Positions 42,301 to 50,632 are shown, counted from the first letter of the stretch. The stretch: 64,000 bases of DNA from Halovenus halobia (GCF_051414135.1 NZ_JBLKOA010000007.1:108308-172307); one strand, 5' to 3'. Numbers and translations: made by a program. The notes: generated by a model from the sequence alone, not told the origin.

Positions 42301-44520
42301 TTACTCGTCGTCTTCGTCGAGGCCGTCGTCTTCTGGCGTTGCTGGCTCGCTATCGAGATTCAGCTTTCGGTAGGCGTAGGTCGCGAGGCCACCGAGGCCT
42401 GCGACACCGGCAATCGGACCGAATCCGGGACCGCCGTCATCCGAACTTCCGTCGTCCGACCCACCGCTGTCACCATCGTCGGAGCCACCGTCCATTCCAC
42501 CGTCGTCGCCGCCGTCCATTCCACCGTCGTCGCCGCCATCGTCCATCTCGGCGGTGAGTTCTGCCGTGGCAGTGATACCGCCGGGGACGGCACCGGACTC
42601 GCCGTCGATGTTGGGCACGACCGGACCTGTGCCGGGGGTGGCAGCATCGCCAGCACTCGCGTCTGTCGCGAGGTGAATCATCGCGACGAAGGTGTCGGTG
42701 CCGGAAAATGGCAGTTCGTTGAACTCGCCGTCACTCGGGGTTCGCTCGGCAATAATCTCCGAGCCTTCGTTGTCGCCGCTGAGGACGTTCGTCGAGCCGA
42801 TCCATTCGGCTGCGACGAGTCCACCTTCGTCGTCGGTCACGTGGACGTCGACGGTGTAGGTAACGTCGCCAGTGAGCGAAGAGTCGACCGTCGCGACCGT
42901 GTCACCGCTCTCGACTGGGCTGTCGGAAGTCTGGTCCTCGAACGTAAGCGTTGCCTGGTGGACCACCGCAGTGTCGTTGTCGGCAACCGCACCGGCCGTG
43001 TCCATCGAGACGGTGTCACCAGGTGCGTACTCGCCGCTGAGGTCACTCGTTGGGATGGCGTGAGCAGTGTGTGACCCGGGGAAGCCACCGGCGTCTTCGA
43101 CGGCAATCGTTACCGGGTTCTCGCCGCCGAGTTCGTCGGCACCGAACACGCCGAGTCCCGCGATGACGAGATTTTCGCCGTCTTCGTATGTGACGACGAC
43201 GGCGCTTTCGACATTCGAGCTTACGGCGACTGAAACGCCAGGCGAGGTGGCTTCGTCCTGCGTGAACGTCGGCGAGGCTGTTGCCTGTCGGGGGAAGGTG
43301 ACTGAGGCCTCGACAGCGTCGCCAACTTGGACCTCGGCGCTATCTGTGATAGCCCCGTCATCATCCGTGTACGGGCCATCGTTGTTCGCTTCAGAGGAGA
43401 CGAAGTCGTAGGTCTGGTTGCCGTTCGTGTCGCGGTGGGGCATCGCGATTACCGTCTCGGTTTCGGTCAGCGCCTCGTCGAGTTCGACGGTGAACTCTTC
43501 TTGTGTGCCGGAGTCGAAGTACTGGCTCGTCCCGCGCACGCTGCCGAGGGCGTCGCCATCGAGGAGGGTGCTGTCGTGGATGGTGACGAATCCGCCATCG
43601 TCGAGGCGGGCAAAGTCAACAGTTACCGACGTGCCGTCGCTCTGCTGGTCGTCGATTTTGACTGCCGCGGAGGTGTTAATCTGGACGTCAGCGTCGTCGA
43701 TGACAGCGTTCCCATCGAATGAGTACGGGCCGTCGGCGTTGCCGCCCGAGGAGACGAAGTCGTAGGTCTCGTTGTCGTTCGAGTCACGGTGGGCCATCGC
43801 GATGAGCGTGTCACCACTCGTGAGTGGGTCGTCGAGTTCGACTTCGAGGTCCTGAACGGATCCAACCTCGAGGTACTCGGAGGTGCCGCGGACGCTTTCG
43901 AGGGTTGCGCCGTTGGTGAGGCTGCTATCGTGGATTGTAACGAACCCACCTTCGTCGAGACGAACAGAGTCGACAACGACCGAGGTGCCGTCGGTCGACT
44001 GGTCGCTCATCGTCACGTCTGCCGGTCCATCGGTGCCAGTCTGGTCGATGGTCCGAATCGTTCCTTCCATCGAAGAGTGGACGGTGCAGATGTAGCTGCT
44101 GAGTTCGGCAGCCAGTTCGCTCGTCACCGTGAACGAGACGGAGGTTTCGTTGTCGACCCAGTTCGTCTCCGAATCGCCCTCGTACGAACCCTGAGCGGAT
44201 TGGCTCAACAGCGGATCACCGTCACTATCTCGAAATTCGAGTGGGTGGGCACTCCAGCCGTTGTTCTGTATCGTGTATCGGCTGCCGACGCGGAAGGTTA
44301 GCTCGGGATTCCCGACGCCTGTCTCGGCGAACTCGTCGTCGCTCGCCTCCGTAACCTCCCACGCGTTTGTGGCGATATTGTTCAATCTCACAGAGATTTC
44401 GTCAAATTCGTCGCTCTGGGCTGCTGTTGCGCTGACGCCTGCTCCGTAGGCGACGACTCCTGTACCGAGGCCTGCAAGAAGTCTGCGCCGCTGGGGACTA
44501 TCGACTGGGTCCTGTGACAT
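42301..44520 (-). CDS. Tat-exported surface protein: cupredoxin, DUF7282-like repeats, PGF-CTERM
   Basis: A 739-residue exported protein. A Tat signal (QRRRLLAGLGTG) precedes a cupredoxin-like domain (about 40-160) with candidate copper ligands His92, Cys145, His148 and Met151 (CTVHSSM). Two tandem repeats follow (about 166-276 and 284-396). Each has a GGFVTIHDS-like strand, SVRGTS and an MxHRDxNxNxTYDFVSS core, resembling haloarchaeal DUF7282 repeats. Later beta domains lead to an Asp/Gly-rich spacer (DDGGMDGG repeats) and PGFGPIAGVAGLGGL, a PGF-CTERM anchor processed by archaeosortase A. Probably a surface copper or redox protein; function unproven. Confidence 0.8.
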   Translation of the reverse strand: MSQDPVDSPQRRRLLAGLGTGVVAYGAGVSATAAQSDEFDEISVRLNNIATNAWEVTEASDDEFAETGVGNPELTFRVGSRYTIQNNGWSAHPLEFRDSDGDPLLSQSAQGSYEGDSETNWVDNETSVSFTVTSELAAELSSYICTVHSSMEGTIRTIDQTGTDGPADVTMSDQSTDGTSVVVDSVRLDEGGFVTIHDSSLTNGATLESVRGTSEYLEVGSVQDLEVELDDPLTSGDTLIAMAHRDSNDNETYDFVSSGGNADGPYSFDGNAVIDDADVQINTSAAVKIDDQQSDGTSVTVDFARLDDGGFVTIHDSTLLDGDALGSVRGTSQYFDSGTQEEFTVELDEALTETETVIAMPHRDTNGNQTYDFVSSEANNDGPYTDDDGAITDSAEVQVGDAVEASVTFPRQATASPTFTQDEATSPGVSVAVSSNVESAVVVTYEDGENLVIAGLGVFGADELGGENPVTIAVEDAGGFPGSHTAHAIPTSDLSGEYAPGDTVSMDTAGAVADNDTAVVHQATLTFEDQTSDSPVESGDTVATVDSSLTGDVTYTVDVHVTDDEGGLVAAEWIGSTNVLSGDNEGSEIIAERTPSDGEFNELPFSGTDTFVAMIHLATDASAGDAATPGTGPVVPNIDGESGAVPGGITATAELTAEMDDGGDDGGMDGGDDGGMDGGSDDGDSGGSDDGSSDDGGPGFGPIAGVAGLGGLATYAYRKLNLDSEPATPEDDGLDEDDE

Positions 44521-44698
44521 ACGTATATCATATCGTTCGATCTATATAATAAAATATATGCTAACACGTATGGTATGAACTCGACAGTGTGGCCCACCGG
44601 TAACGGGCCCGCGGCGGCCGGCCATCACCCCGAGGTGTGCGAATCTTTCTCGAGTCGAAACCACCACTCTTTTTGTACTAACTTACAAACAGGCTGGT

Positions 44699-44950
44699 AT
44701 GGTCGACAAAGACGACCTGCGCGAGCAGTTCACCAACGCGTTCGAAGGTGCAGACTACCCGATCAACAGCCCAATGGACCTCGTTCCGGCTCTGCCGAAC
44801 GGTCCGTCCACGTCCTTCGAGTCTGGCGATTTCTCCATGACGGCCATGGAGCTTAACCAGACCGTCAGCGGCGGCGACTTCCCATACGATGACGTCGAGT
44901 CGTTCGTCGACGACATCATGGAAGCGCTCGAAGAAGACGGCGAATTCTAA
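44699..44950 (+). CDS. MTH865-family small protein
   Basis: An 83-residue acidic protein (MVDKDDLREQFTNAFEGADYP; later FSMTAMELNQTVSGGDFPY; VDDIMEALEEDGEF). Size and sequence match the MTH865 EF-hand-like family of archaeal small proteins, which have no assigned role. The start at ATG 44699 follows a divergent spacer shared with the surface protein gene. It is encoded just upstream of the tRNA-Gln gene. Confidence 0.75.
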   Translation: MVDKDDLREQFTNAFEGADYPINSPMDLVPALPNGPSTSFESGDFSMTAMELNQTVSGGDFPYDDVESFVDDIMEALEEDGEF

Positions 44951-45045
44951 GCCAGTAGTCGGCTGGTCACCCAGCCGAGGCGTTTCTTTGACGCGTCGAG
45001 ACCGACAGTAAGACACTTGTAGGGCACCCAGCAATGAGAAGATGT

Positions 45046-45118
45046 AGTCCCGTGGTGTAGTGGCCAATCATAGGGGCCTTTGGAGCCTCTGACGGCGGTT
45101 CGAATCCGCCCGGGACTA
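45046..45118 (+). tRNA. tRNA-Gln (TTG)
   Basis: A 73-nt cloverleaf. The acceptor stem AGTCCCG pairs with CGGGACT and the discriminator is A. The anticodon loop is CTTTGGA within GGGGC/GCCTC, giving anticodon TTG (reads CAA, Gln). The T arm is GGCGGTTCGAATCCGCC. No intron. Its 3' end is the left edge of a 150-bp repeat that recurs 2.5 kb away. Confidence 0.93.
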
Positions 45119-45256
45119 CTTTCTGCGAGCGATAGCGAGCAGTAATAGTCCCACGGCCGGATTCGAAGCAGGGAGCGAAGTGACCGTGGTTCGAATCCGC
45201 CGGAAGCTTCGCTTCCGAGCCCGCGCTCACTTCGCTCACGCGGACGCCCGGGACTA
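45107..45256 (+). repeat. 150-bp direct repeat, left copy, starting inside tRNA-Gln
   Basis: This copy begins with the last 12 bases of tRNA-Gln (CGCCCGGGACTA) and ends with the same 12 bases. It matches the right copy at 47613-47762 at 148 of 150 positions. Inside are hairpin-forming segments (GGAAGC-TTC-GCTTCC) and a tRNA-like relic from 45147: 5' AGTCCC pairs with 3' GGGACT and includes GGTTCGAATCC. It behaves like an integration-site repeat, but no integrase is present. Confidence 0.8.
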
Positions 45257-45335
45257 TCCACCAGAGGTTTGTAGTCCAACTTTTTGTGCGCTCGCACCCC
45301 TCAATCTGTAAGTCACATCCCTGTGATGGCGAAGT

Positions 45336-45440
45336 ATGTACGTCGGTGTGGACCGGGCCGGGAAAAGCTGGTTCGCTGTGTTCCTGACGGACGACGGAAA
45401 CAGTCAGGGAGACTACTATCTGGCGCACTGGAACCTGTAA
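45336..45440 (+). pseudogene. truncated DUF429-like N-terminus
   Basis: A 34-residue ORF reads MYVGVDRAGKSWFAVFLTDD and then quickly stops. It resembles the start of DUF429 family proteins (MYVGVD...SW.AV), an RNase H-like fold of about 200 residues or more. The rest of the gene is absent here, so this looks like a decayed copy inside the element. Confidence 0.4.
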
Positions 45441-45597
45441 CGAGAGAGAGAGGAAACGCCATCGATTATCGCACAAGACGGTGGGAGAAGGACGGATAGA
45501 CCACATGTCGGCATGTCCGGATACTGGTGTCAGGAGTGCCGACGGGAAGACTCGAGAGAGCGAAATATTTTCGGGCTTTTGGACACTTAGAGTGTAT

Positions 45598-46317
45598 ATG
45601 GTCACTACTGGTGAACACTCTATCAGACTGCATGTGCCCTTCCCCTTCGGTGAGGAGCAGGTGTTCCGGTACGGGGCGATGGAGGACGTGCTTGAACTCC
45701 TGATTCGAAACCCGTTCAGGGAATTCGCCGTGCGTCAACTCCGTGACATCACGGACAACGGCTCGAAGACGACATCACGTGCGGTCGACCTGCTCCAGCA
45801 GCTGGAACTCGTCCGCGTCGACGAGAGCGGGCGCAGCAAGCGCGTGCGCCTGAACCGCGAGCGGGTGACAATCCCGGACGAGCCACTTTTCGCGCTGCCG
45901 CAGGACGAGTTCCGCGAACCGGTACGAGCGTTCGCCGAACGCGCTCGCGAAGAGGTTCCGTCGTTTTCGGCGCTGGTCGTGTTCGGGAGCGTCGCCCGCG
46001 GCGAGGCCGATCGCCGCAGTGACATTGACGTCTGGATACTGGTCGACGACGGCGACGACCTCCTGCAGGCGCGGCGCGTGGCGACTGACATCGCCGTCGA
46101 CCTCGGCGAGCAGCGGTTCGGTGACGAGGGCAACCGGTATGAGTTCGAGGTGCTGGTCGAGTCCGTGGAGTCGGCGGTGAGCCACGGAGAGGCCGAGGAC
46201 GGCATCGACGAGGTGCTGGCCGAGGGCGTCGTGATCGACGGTTCCGACGCGTTGGGGCGCGTGAAAGACGTAGTGCTGGGCGGTGTCGACGCCGCGGAGG
46301 TGATCGACGATGAGTGA
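45598..46317 (+). CDS. HTH-nucleotidyltransferase (MNT) protein
   Basis: A 239-residue protein. The N-terminal half has a winged helix (FAVRQLRDITDNGSKTTSRAVDLLQQLELV). The C-terminal half is a minimal nucleotidyltransferase with the catalytic GSVARGEADRRSDIDVWIL motif (GSxxRG...SDID) and a further Glu in YEFEVLVES. Such proteins pair with a HEPN partner; MntA-type enzymes AMPylate and silence HEPN RNases. Here the partner overlaps by 8 bp. ATG 45598 is chosen because the upstream extension is not protein-like. Confidence 0.8.
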   Translation: MVTTGEHSIRLHVPFPFGEEQVFRYGAMEDVLELLIRNPFREFAVRQLRDITDNGSKTTSRAVDLLQQLELVRVDESGRSKRVRLNRERVTIPDEPLFALPQDEFREPVRAFAERAREEVPSFSALVVFGSVARGEADRRSDIDVWILVDDGDDLLQARRVATDIAVDLGEQRFGDEGNRYEFEVLVESVESAVSHGEAEDGIDEVLAEGVVIDGSDALGRVKDVVLGGVDAAEVIDDE

Positions 46318-46795
46318 CGAGGATCCATGTAGCGACGAGTTGAGCGCCGCCGTGGCGGCGTTCACCCAGCGCGGCACCGTGGAACCGGGACTGGACGTGG
46401 AAGGCGACGCGCTCCTCCAGTTGCGGAAGGCGTGTCGCATCTTAGATGGCATTCGGGCGTTGCGAGACATCGATCGGCACTACACGCTGGTCGTCGAGGG
46501 GTCGTTCGCGGCGCTCGAGCGGACGGTACAGTTCTACGTGGTCGACCGAGGGCTGGCAGAGACAGAGGAGCTGATGAACCACGAGGACACATTCGAGTAC
46601 GGAGTGCAGGCTGGCGTGTTCTCCGAGGCGACGAAAGACGAACTGGTCGAACTCTGGCAGAACTACCGCAACGGGACATACTACCAGCAGGAGCGTGCGA
46701 CTGCCGAGCAGGCCGAGGCGATGCTGGCGTACGCCGAGTGTATGCATGACCACGTCCCGAAACTTGCCGGTCGGGTACACGACTGCATCTGCTGA
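46310..46795 (+). CDS. HEPN-domain partner protein
   Basis: A 161-residue, largely helical protein. It contains an early R/K-helix (LLQLRKACRILDGIRALRD) and a late motif ELWQNYRNGTYYQQ. In HEPN RNases the active motif is Rx4-6H; here the Arg-Asn pair is kept but the His is not seen (RNGTYY). It is coupled to the nucleotidyltransferase gene by an 8-bp overlap, so I call it the HEPN half of an MNT/HEPN module. Whether it is an active toxin is uncertain. Confidence 0.65.
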   Translation: MSDEDPCSDELSAAVAAFTQRGTVEPGLDVEGDALLQLRKACRILDGIRALRDIDRHYTLVVEGSFAALERTVQFYVVDRGLAETEELMNHEDTFEYGVQAGVFSEATKDELVELWQNYRNGTYYQQERATAEQAEAMLAYAECMHDHVPKLAGRVHDCIC

Positions 46796-46870
46796 CAGGG
46801 AGAACTGGCGTTATTGAAATCATTGCTGGCAAACATAATCGGTGTGTAATCCGCAACAGGTTTGATTACC

Positions 46871-46925
46871 TCTATTGAAGCCCTCAACCACTGTCAGTTC
46901 CGGCGTGCTGAATATAGAGGGTGAG
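46871..46925 (+). repeat. dispersed haloarchaeal repeat (copy 2)
   Basis: TCTATTGAAGCCCTCAACCAC, then GGCGTGCTGAATATAGAGGGTG, matches the other copies listed. A weaker relative (GTTATTGAAATCATT) lies at about 46812. Confidence 0.5.
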
Positions 46926-47060
46926 TCTATCACCGTATTACCTGCATGCGGACGAACTAAGCTTGCAACATTCTGGACTGATTAAATGTTTCTGATGGTT
47001 AATCAAATATCTCTTTGAGCCAAAGATCCGTTTAATGCCTTACGTATTCAAGAAGTTTGT

Positions 47061-47282
47061 ATGGCGACAAGCAACGCTGAGTTTGAAGTCCCGACATGGA
47101 TTGCCGCAGTGATCGTCTCCCTTGTTACCGCAGGCGCTCTCTACACATTAGTCTACGGTGGAGACGCGCTCCCGCTCGGAGCTATAGTGTTCGGTACCAT
47201 TAGTACCGGCATAGGGCTGTTCACACTGTATCTGTTCTATCGGTTCGTCGTCGCAGTTGAGAAAATCGCCGACAAACACTGA
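47061..47282 (+). CDS. two-helix membrane protein
   Basis: A 73-residue protein with two membrane helices (about 12-32 and 38-62) and a short basic/acidic tail (VVAVEKIADKH). A start ATG at 47061 follows an AT-rich spacer. Function unknown. It lies inside the repeat-bounded segment. Confidence 0.6.
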   Translation: MATSNAEFEVPTWIAAVIVSLVTAGALYTLVYGGDALPLGAIVFGTISTGIGLFTLYLFYRFVVAVEKIADKH

Positions 47283-47326
47283 CGAAGGCAGTATGTAAGA
47301 CGCTACTCAGTTTTCGACCGATTGCA

Positions 47327-47453
47327 GCGTACGCGCCCTGTATCGACCGATTCGAACAGCACTGATTCCGACACCACACGGTGACCGATACGCGCGCTGT
47401 ATTCACCACGGTGGCTGAAACCTATCACTGGAGGAGGGCTTCAATAAAGCCGG
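47327..47453 (-). repeat. dispersed haloarchaeal repeat (copy 3, partly doubled)
   Basis: Two related stretches: GCGTACGCGCCCTGTATCG near 47327, and CCGATACGCGCGCTGTATTC...GGGCTTCAATAAAGCCGG at 47385-47453. The latter, reversed, carries the CTTTATTGAAGCCCTC and GTGAATACAGCGCGC ends of the family. Confidence 0.5.
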
Positions 47454-47612
47454 AGAACTGACCTCATGGCAATCGGCGTGAGGTGCGGGTGCTCCGCAGC
47501 CGTTAACAGATTGGGTCGACAAGATTGAATAGACCATCCGCTGAGATGTCACCTCGTGCCGTCGTTGACCGGTGCTGACGGGCGCTGGACTCCCAACCTC
47601 AGCCATCCAGTT

Positions 47613-47762
47613 CGCCCGGGACTACTTTCTGCGAGCGATAGCGAGCAGTAATAGTCCCACGGCCGGATTCGAAGCAGGGAGCGAAGTGACCGTGGTTCGA
47701 ATCCGCCGGAAGCTTCGCTTCCGAGCCCGCGCTCGCTTCGCTCACGCGGACGCCCGGAACTA
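47613..47762 (+). repeat. 150-bp direct repeat, right copy
   Basis: This copy matches the left one (45107-45256), differing in two bases (ACTTCG to GCTTCG near 47734 and GGGAC to GGAAC near 47758). The offset is exactly 2506 bp. It carries the tRNA-Gln 3' end motif CGCCCGGGACTA without the rest of that tRNA. With the left copy it brackets the HEPN/MNT segment. Confidence 0.8.
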
Positions 47763-47767
47763 CTAAT

Positions 47768-47833
47768 TCTGTGGCGAGCCGACCGGCGAGCCACGAGTTC
47801 GTGACTGACGGCGGTTCGAATCCACCCACAGAA
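47768..47833 (+). other. tRNA-like relic
   Basis: TCTGTGG (47768-47774) pairs perfectly with CCACAGA (47826-47832), followed by A, like an acceptor stem. A T-arm-like GGTTCGAATCCACC lies inside, and CACGAGTTCGTG forms a hairpin. At 66 nt, with no proper D arm or anticodon loop, it cannot be a functional tRNA. Confidence 0.4.
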
Positions 47834-47934
47834 GTGACTCGCCGGACTCAAATACTGTCACAGAACAGCGATGACCGCACCACCGGAGCAGTTTCTCCCT
47901 ACTTTTATCAACACAGACCGTGACAGCACCCGGT

Positions 47935-48399
47935 ATGGTCAACTGGAGGCGAGAAGGATTCTGGGCACTGCTCGGTAACATTGTCGTGGGGTTTGGTGCA
48001 GGGACCGCAACGCTCGCTGCGTTTGCACCCTCATTTCCGGTACTCGGTGAGCCACATTTCGTGCTGAGAACGATCATTGTCTCGATTGGCTTCGCGTTTT
48101 TCTTCGCTGGCTATCACATCACGCAGGCGGGGACCTATCGAGACCCAGACGAGTCACTGCTCCCGTCGGGCTCTCCTGATTCGGAGACACAGCCATCAAG
48201 CGGCTCAGAACGGGCGACGGCCGTTGTGGTGGTGAGTGGAGTCTTTGTGAGTCTTGGCGTGCTCGGACTCGGCGCTGGAATGCGACTGTTCGCGATGACC
48301 ATCGCGTCGTGGGACCCGGCACTGGGCTTTCTCTCTGGGGTCGTCTGCATCAGCGGGTACATTTTCGGCCACATCGGTCTCAACGGGGTGTTGCTCTGA
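47935..48399 (+). CDS. four-helix membrane protein, paralog of next gene
   Basis: A 154-residue membrane protein with four hydrophobic helices in two pairs. Each pair ends with a similar GY-H motif (FFAGYHITQAG; CISGYIFGHIG). A charged acidic loop (DPDESLLPSGSPDSE) separates the pairs. The next gene, one base after this stop, encodes a related protein, so they form an operon. Function unknown. Confidence 0.65.
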   Translation: MVNWRREGFWALLGNIVVGFGAGTATLAAFAPSFPVLGEPHFVLRTIIVSIGFAFFFAGYHITQAGTYRDPDESLLPSGSPDSETQPSSGSERATAVVVVSGVFVSLGVLGLGAGMRLFAMTIASWDPALGFLSGVVCISGYIFGHIGLNGVLL

Positions 48400-48400
48400 G

Positions 48401-48904
48401 ATGAGTACGATGTCAGAGACACAGACGAGTCCAGCCGTTGGACAGTTGCTTGGCGTCGTCGTCGGGCTGGCGATAACGGCGATGTCGATGTCTTCGGGAT
48501 TCATCTGGGCGTCACAGGGGCGACTCCCACTCGTCTACGTCGCTGGCTTTCTGTCCTGGACAGGATACCTGATTGCACACAAAGCAGCCACGGGCGTGTT
48601 CGTCGACGATGTTGCTGGTCCTACCGCAGAGGTTGAAACCACCGAAGATGGCAACCAGACTGGAGACAGCCCAGGGTCGGATGGGTCGCTCTCTATGGCG
48701 CTGTCAAAACTCCGGTCAATTGCGCCAGAAGACACCAAACGAGCCGTCGGGTTCGTGCTCGGGATCGCCATTCTTGTCAGCGGCATCGCAATCCTAGCCT
48801 GGTACGTTCGCCAGGAGAACCATCTCCTCGGAAATGTCGGGAGTGGCCTCTTCCTAGGCGGCTATGTTATCGCACATTACTTCGATTCCCAGAAGCTGTT
48901 GTAA
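48401..48904 (+). CDS. four-helix membrane protein, paralog of previous gene
   Basis: A 167-residue membrane protein built like its upstream neighbour: two helix pairs with SWTGYLIAHKAATG and FLGGYVIAHYFDSQ ends and a longer acidic loop between. The shared plan implies tandem duplication. Function unknown. Confidence 0.65.
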   Translation: MSTMSETQTSPAVGQLLGVVVGLAITAMSMSSGFIWASQGRLPLVYVAGFLSWTGYLIAHKAATGVFVDDVAGPTAEVETTEDGNQTGDSPGSDGSLSMALSKLRSIAPEDTKRAVGFVLGIAILVSGIAILAWYVRQENHLLGNVGSGLFLGGYVIAHYFDSQKLL

Positions 48905-48992
48905 TTGTTACACCAGAAGCGTCGGACCCCCTTTGTGGGTGAGATACCGTAGATAATTTTTTATCAGTGGACGGAATATCGCCACAAGTTGG

Positions 48993-50579
48993 ATGACTAA
49001 ATCGGGGACAAATCAAGACGACACAAGTGGGTCTGACTCATCGAGTAGTGTTGGGAGATTCAAGACAGCGGAGGGATGGGACGCCGATCGGCCAGAAGAT
49101 CCAGCGTCACTCGATTCGTTGTGGATACGGTGGACCGACGGAGGGTCTGACCTGCACTTTCATCGCGTCTGTGAAGTTGTTCCCCAGGTCAAGTTCTCTC
49201 GGTCGTGGCCGTTCATCCATCCGACTCAAGAAGGAGAGCACCCACCTACTTTCGACACGGTTCGTGACGGGACAGAAACGGCCGGAGAGACCGAAGTGCA
49301 ATTTCAGTTCGTGAGTGGGTTGCCGCGACAGTTACTGCGCCACGTGCCGCTGCTGGTCCTGCTTTCGACGATTGTTATGTTTGCCGGTCCGGAACTCATC
49401 CCCGGTTCAGACGTTGCCGGGTTGTCAGCGCTACTCCCACAGTTCAACGGCAGCAACGCTGCCCTGTTCGGCCTGTTTCTCGCTATCGTCCCAGTGTTGC
49501 TTTGGCTGCTAACTAACGTCGACGTGATCGAGATTCGGGAAGTGCCCAGCGCAGGCGCAGTCTATGGATTGGTGAGTTTTCTCGGGCTCGGCATCCTGAT
49601 TTCGCTATTTCTCGTCGCGACTGCCGACCACCCGAGTGAGGTGGAACCAAATGTCGTCCTCACGTCGGGATATCTCCTTACGCTTCTGGTCGGTGGGATG
49701 ATGCTGTACGAAGCGACGCTCCGTATCGAACATCTGTTCGTGGCAGCCGGTGAACGTGACGGCGACATCATCGACAATCAAGAGGAGTACCGGCGGTTTT
49801 TGACCGACCTGAACGACGCGATAACTGAAACCCCGATTCTTGGCCTCGTTCGTCCCTCACGACTATTCGGCACAGTATTCGCGCTCCAGTTTCTCATCGT
49901 GTGGATACTTGGAGCCGGGCCGCAGAACCTGAACTACTCAGTCGGACTGGTTGTGAACTTTTTGTTGAATGCCATCCTCGTGACGGTGGTCTTCAAATTC
50001 TTCATTCTGGTCAGATATTTCAACATGCTGATGAACGAGAAGCAAGCATATCGAGAGATTGGCCTCCACTACGAGCCGTTTCATATCGATGGGTACGGCG
50101 GTTTCCGTGACTTCGGACTGTTCGCCACCCGAATCAATATTATTCTCACACTCGCAGGACTGTATCTCCCCTATCGGTTGTACATTATCGGGGGGCTCGA
50201 GTTTCCATCCGAGGGACTTGCTGGGTTTACAGACCCGCTTGTGCTCACAATCTGGTTTATCAGCTTTCTCGGGCCCGTCATGGCGTACGCAGCCGGTGCT
50301 GCCGCGTGGGGGTACTACTCGTTTTGGTCGATGCATGTGAAAATGGAACGCGACAAACAGCTGTTAGCGAGGCGTTTTCAGGGCGAACGAGGGAACTGGG
50401 AACTCGACCGAACGCCGTCGACTGGGGACACCATCGATGACTTCGAGGAGTGTAAAGGCCCCGCGTGGGGAGCCTTTCGCGACGCCCCAACGTGGCCATT
50501 AGATGTGAATAAGATGTTGAGTTTGATTTCTGGAAACGCTGTGCCGCTGTTGATACCGGTTGTCAATCTCTTTTTATAA
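48993..50579 (+). CDS. multi-pass membrane protein of unknown function
   Basis: A 528-residue protein with an acidic Ser-rich head (about 1-110) that includes a beta part (DSLWIRWTDGGSDLHFHRV). About nine membrane helices follow, and the C-terminal cytoplasmic tail is rich in charges. An AT-rich stretch ATAATTTTTTATC upstream may be its promoter. No family recognised. It is followed 54 bp later by the epimerase gene. Confidence 0.65.
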   Translation: MTKSGTNQDDTSGSDSSSSVGRFKTAEGWDADRPEDPASLDSLWIRWTDGGSDLHFHRVCEVVPQVKFSRSWPFIHPTQEGEHPPTFDTVRDGTETAGETEVQFQFVSGLPRQLLRHVPLLVLLSTIVMFAGPELIPGSDVAGLSALLPQFNGSNAALFGLFLAIVPVLLWLLTNVDVIEIREVPSAGAVYGLVSFLGLGILISLFLVATADHPSEVEPNVVLTSGYLLTLLVGGMMLYEATLRIEHLFVAAGERDGDIIDNQEEYRRFLTDLNDAITETPILGLVRPSRLFGTVFALQFLIVWILGAGPQNLNYSVGLVVNFLLNAILVTVVFKFFILVRYFNMLMNEKQAYREIGLHYEPFHIDGYGGFRDFGLFATRINIILTLAGLYLPYRLYIIGGLEFPSEGLAGFTDPLVLTIWFISFLGPVMAYAAGAAAWGYYSFWSMHVKMERDKQLLARRFQGERGNWELDRTPSTGDTIDDFEECKGPAWGAFRDAPTWPLDVNKMLSLISGNAVPLLIPVVNLFL

Positions 50580-50632
50580 CCCAGCTATCCAAGCCCAAGA
50601 TACATTATTACCGCTCTTCGAACGTACCGGCT

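Noticed and set aside
42480..42545. Tandem repeat that might be read as a CRISPR or minisatellite
   Set aside because: It encodes DDGGMDGG repeats in the spacer of the surface protein and has no spacer structure; no CRISPR array or cas gene was found in the window.
45119..45256. Second tRNA gene after tRNA-Gln
   Set aside because: The acceptor stem and T arm are present, but there is no D arm or anticodon loop and about 40 extra bases lie before the 3' strand.
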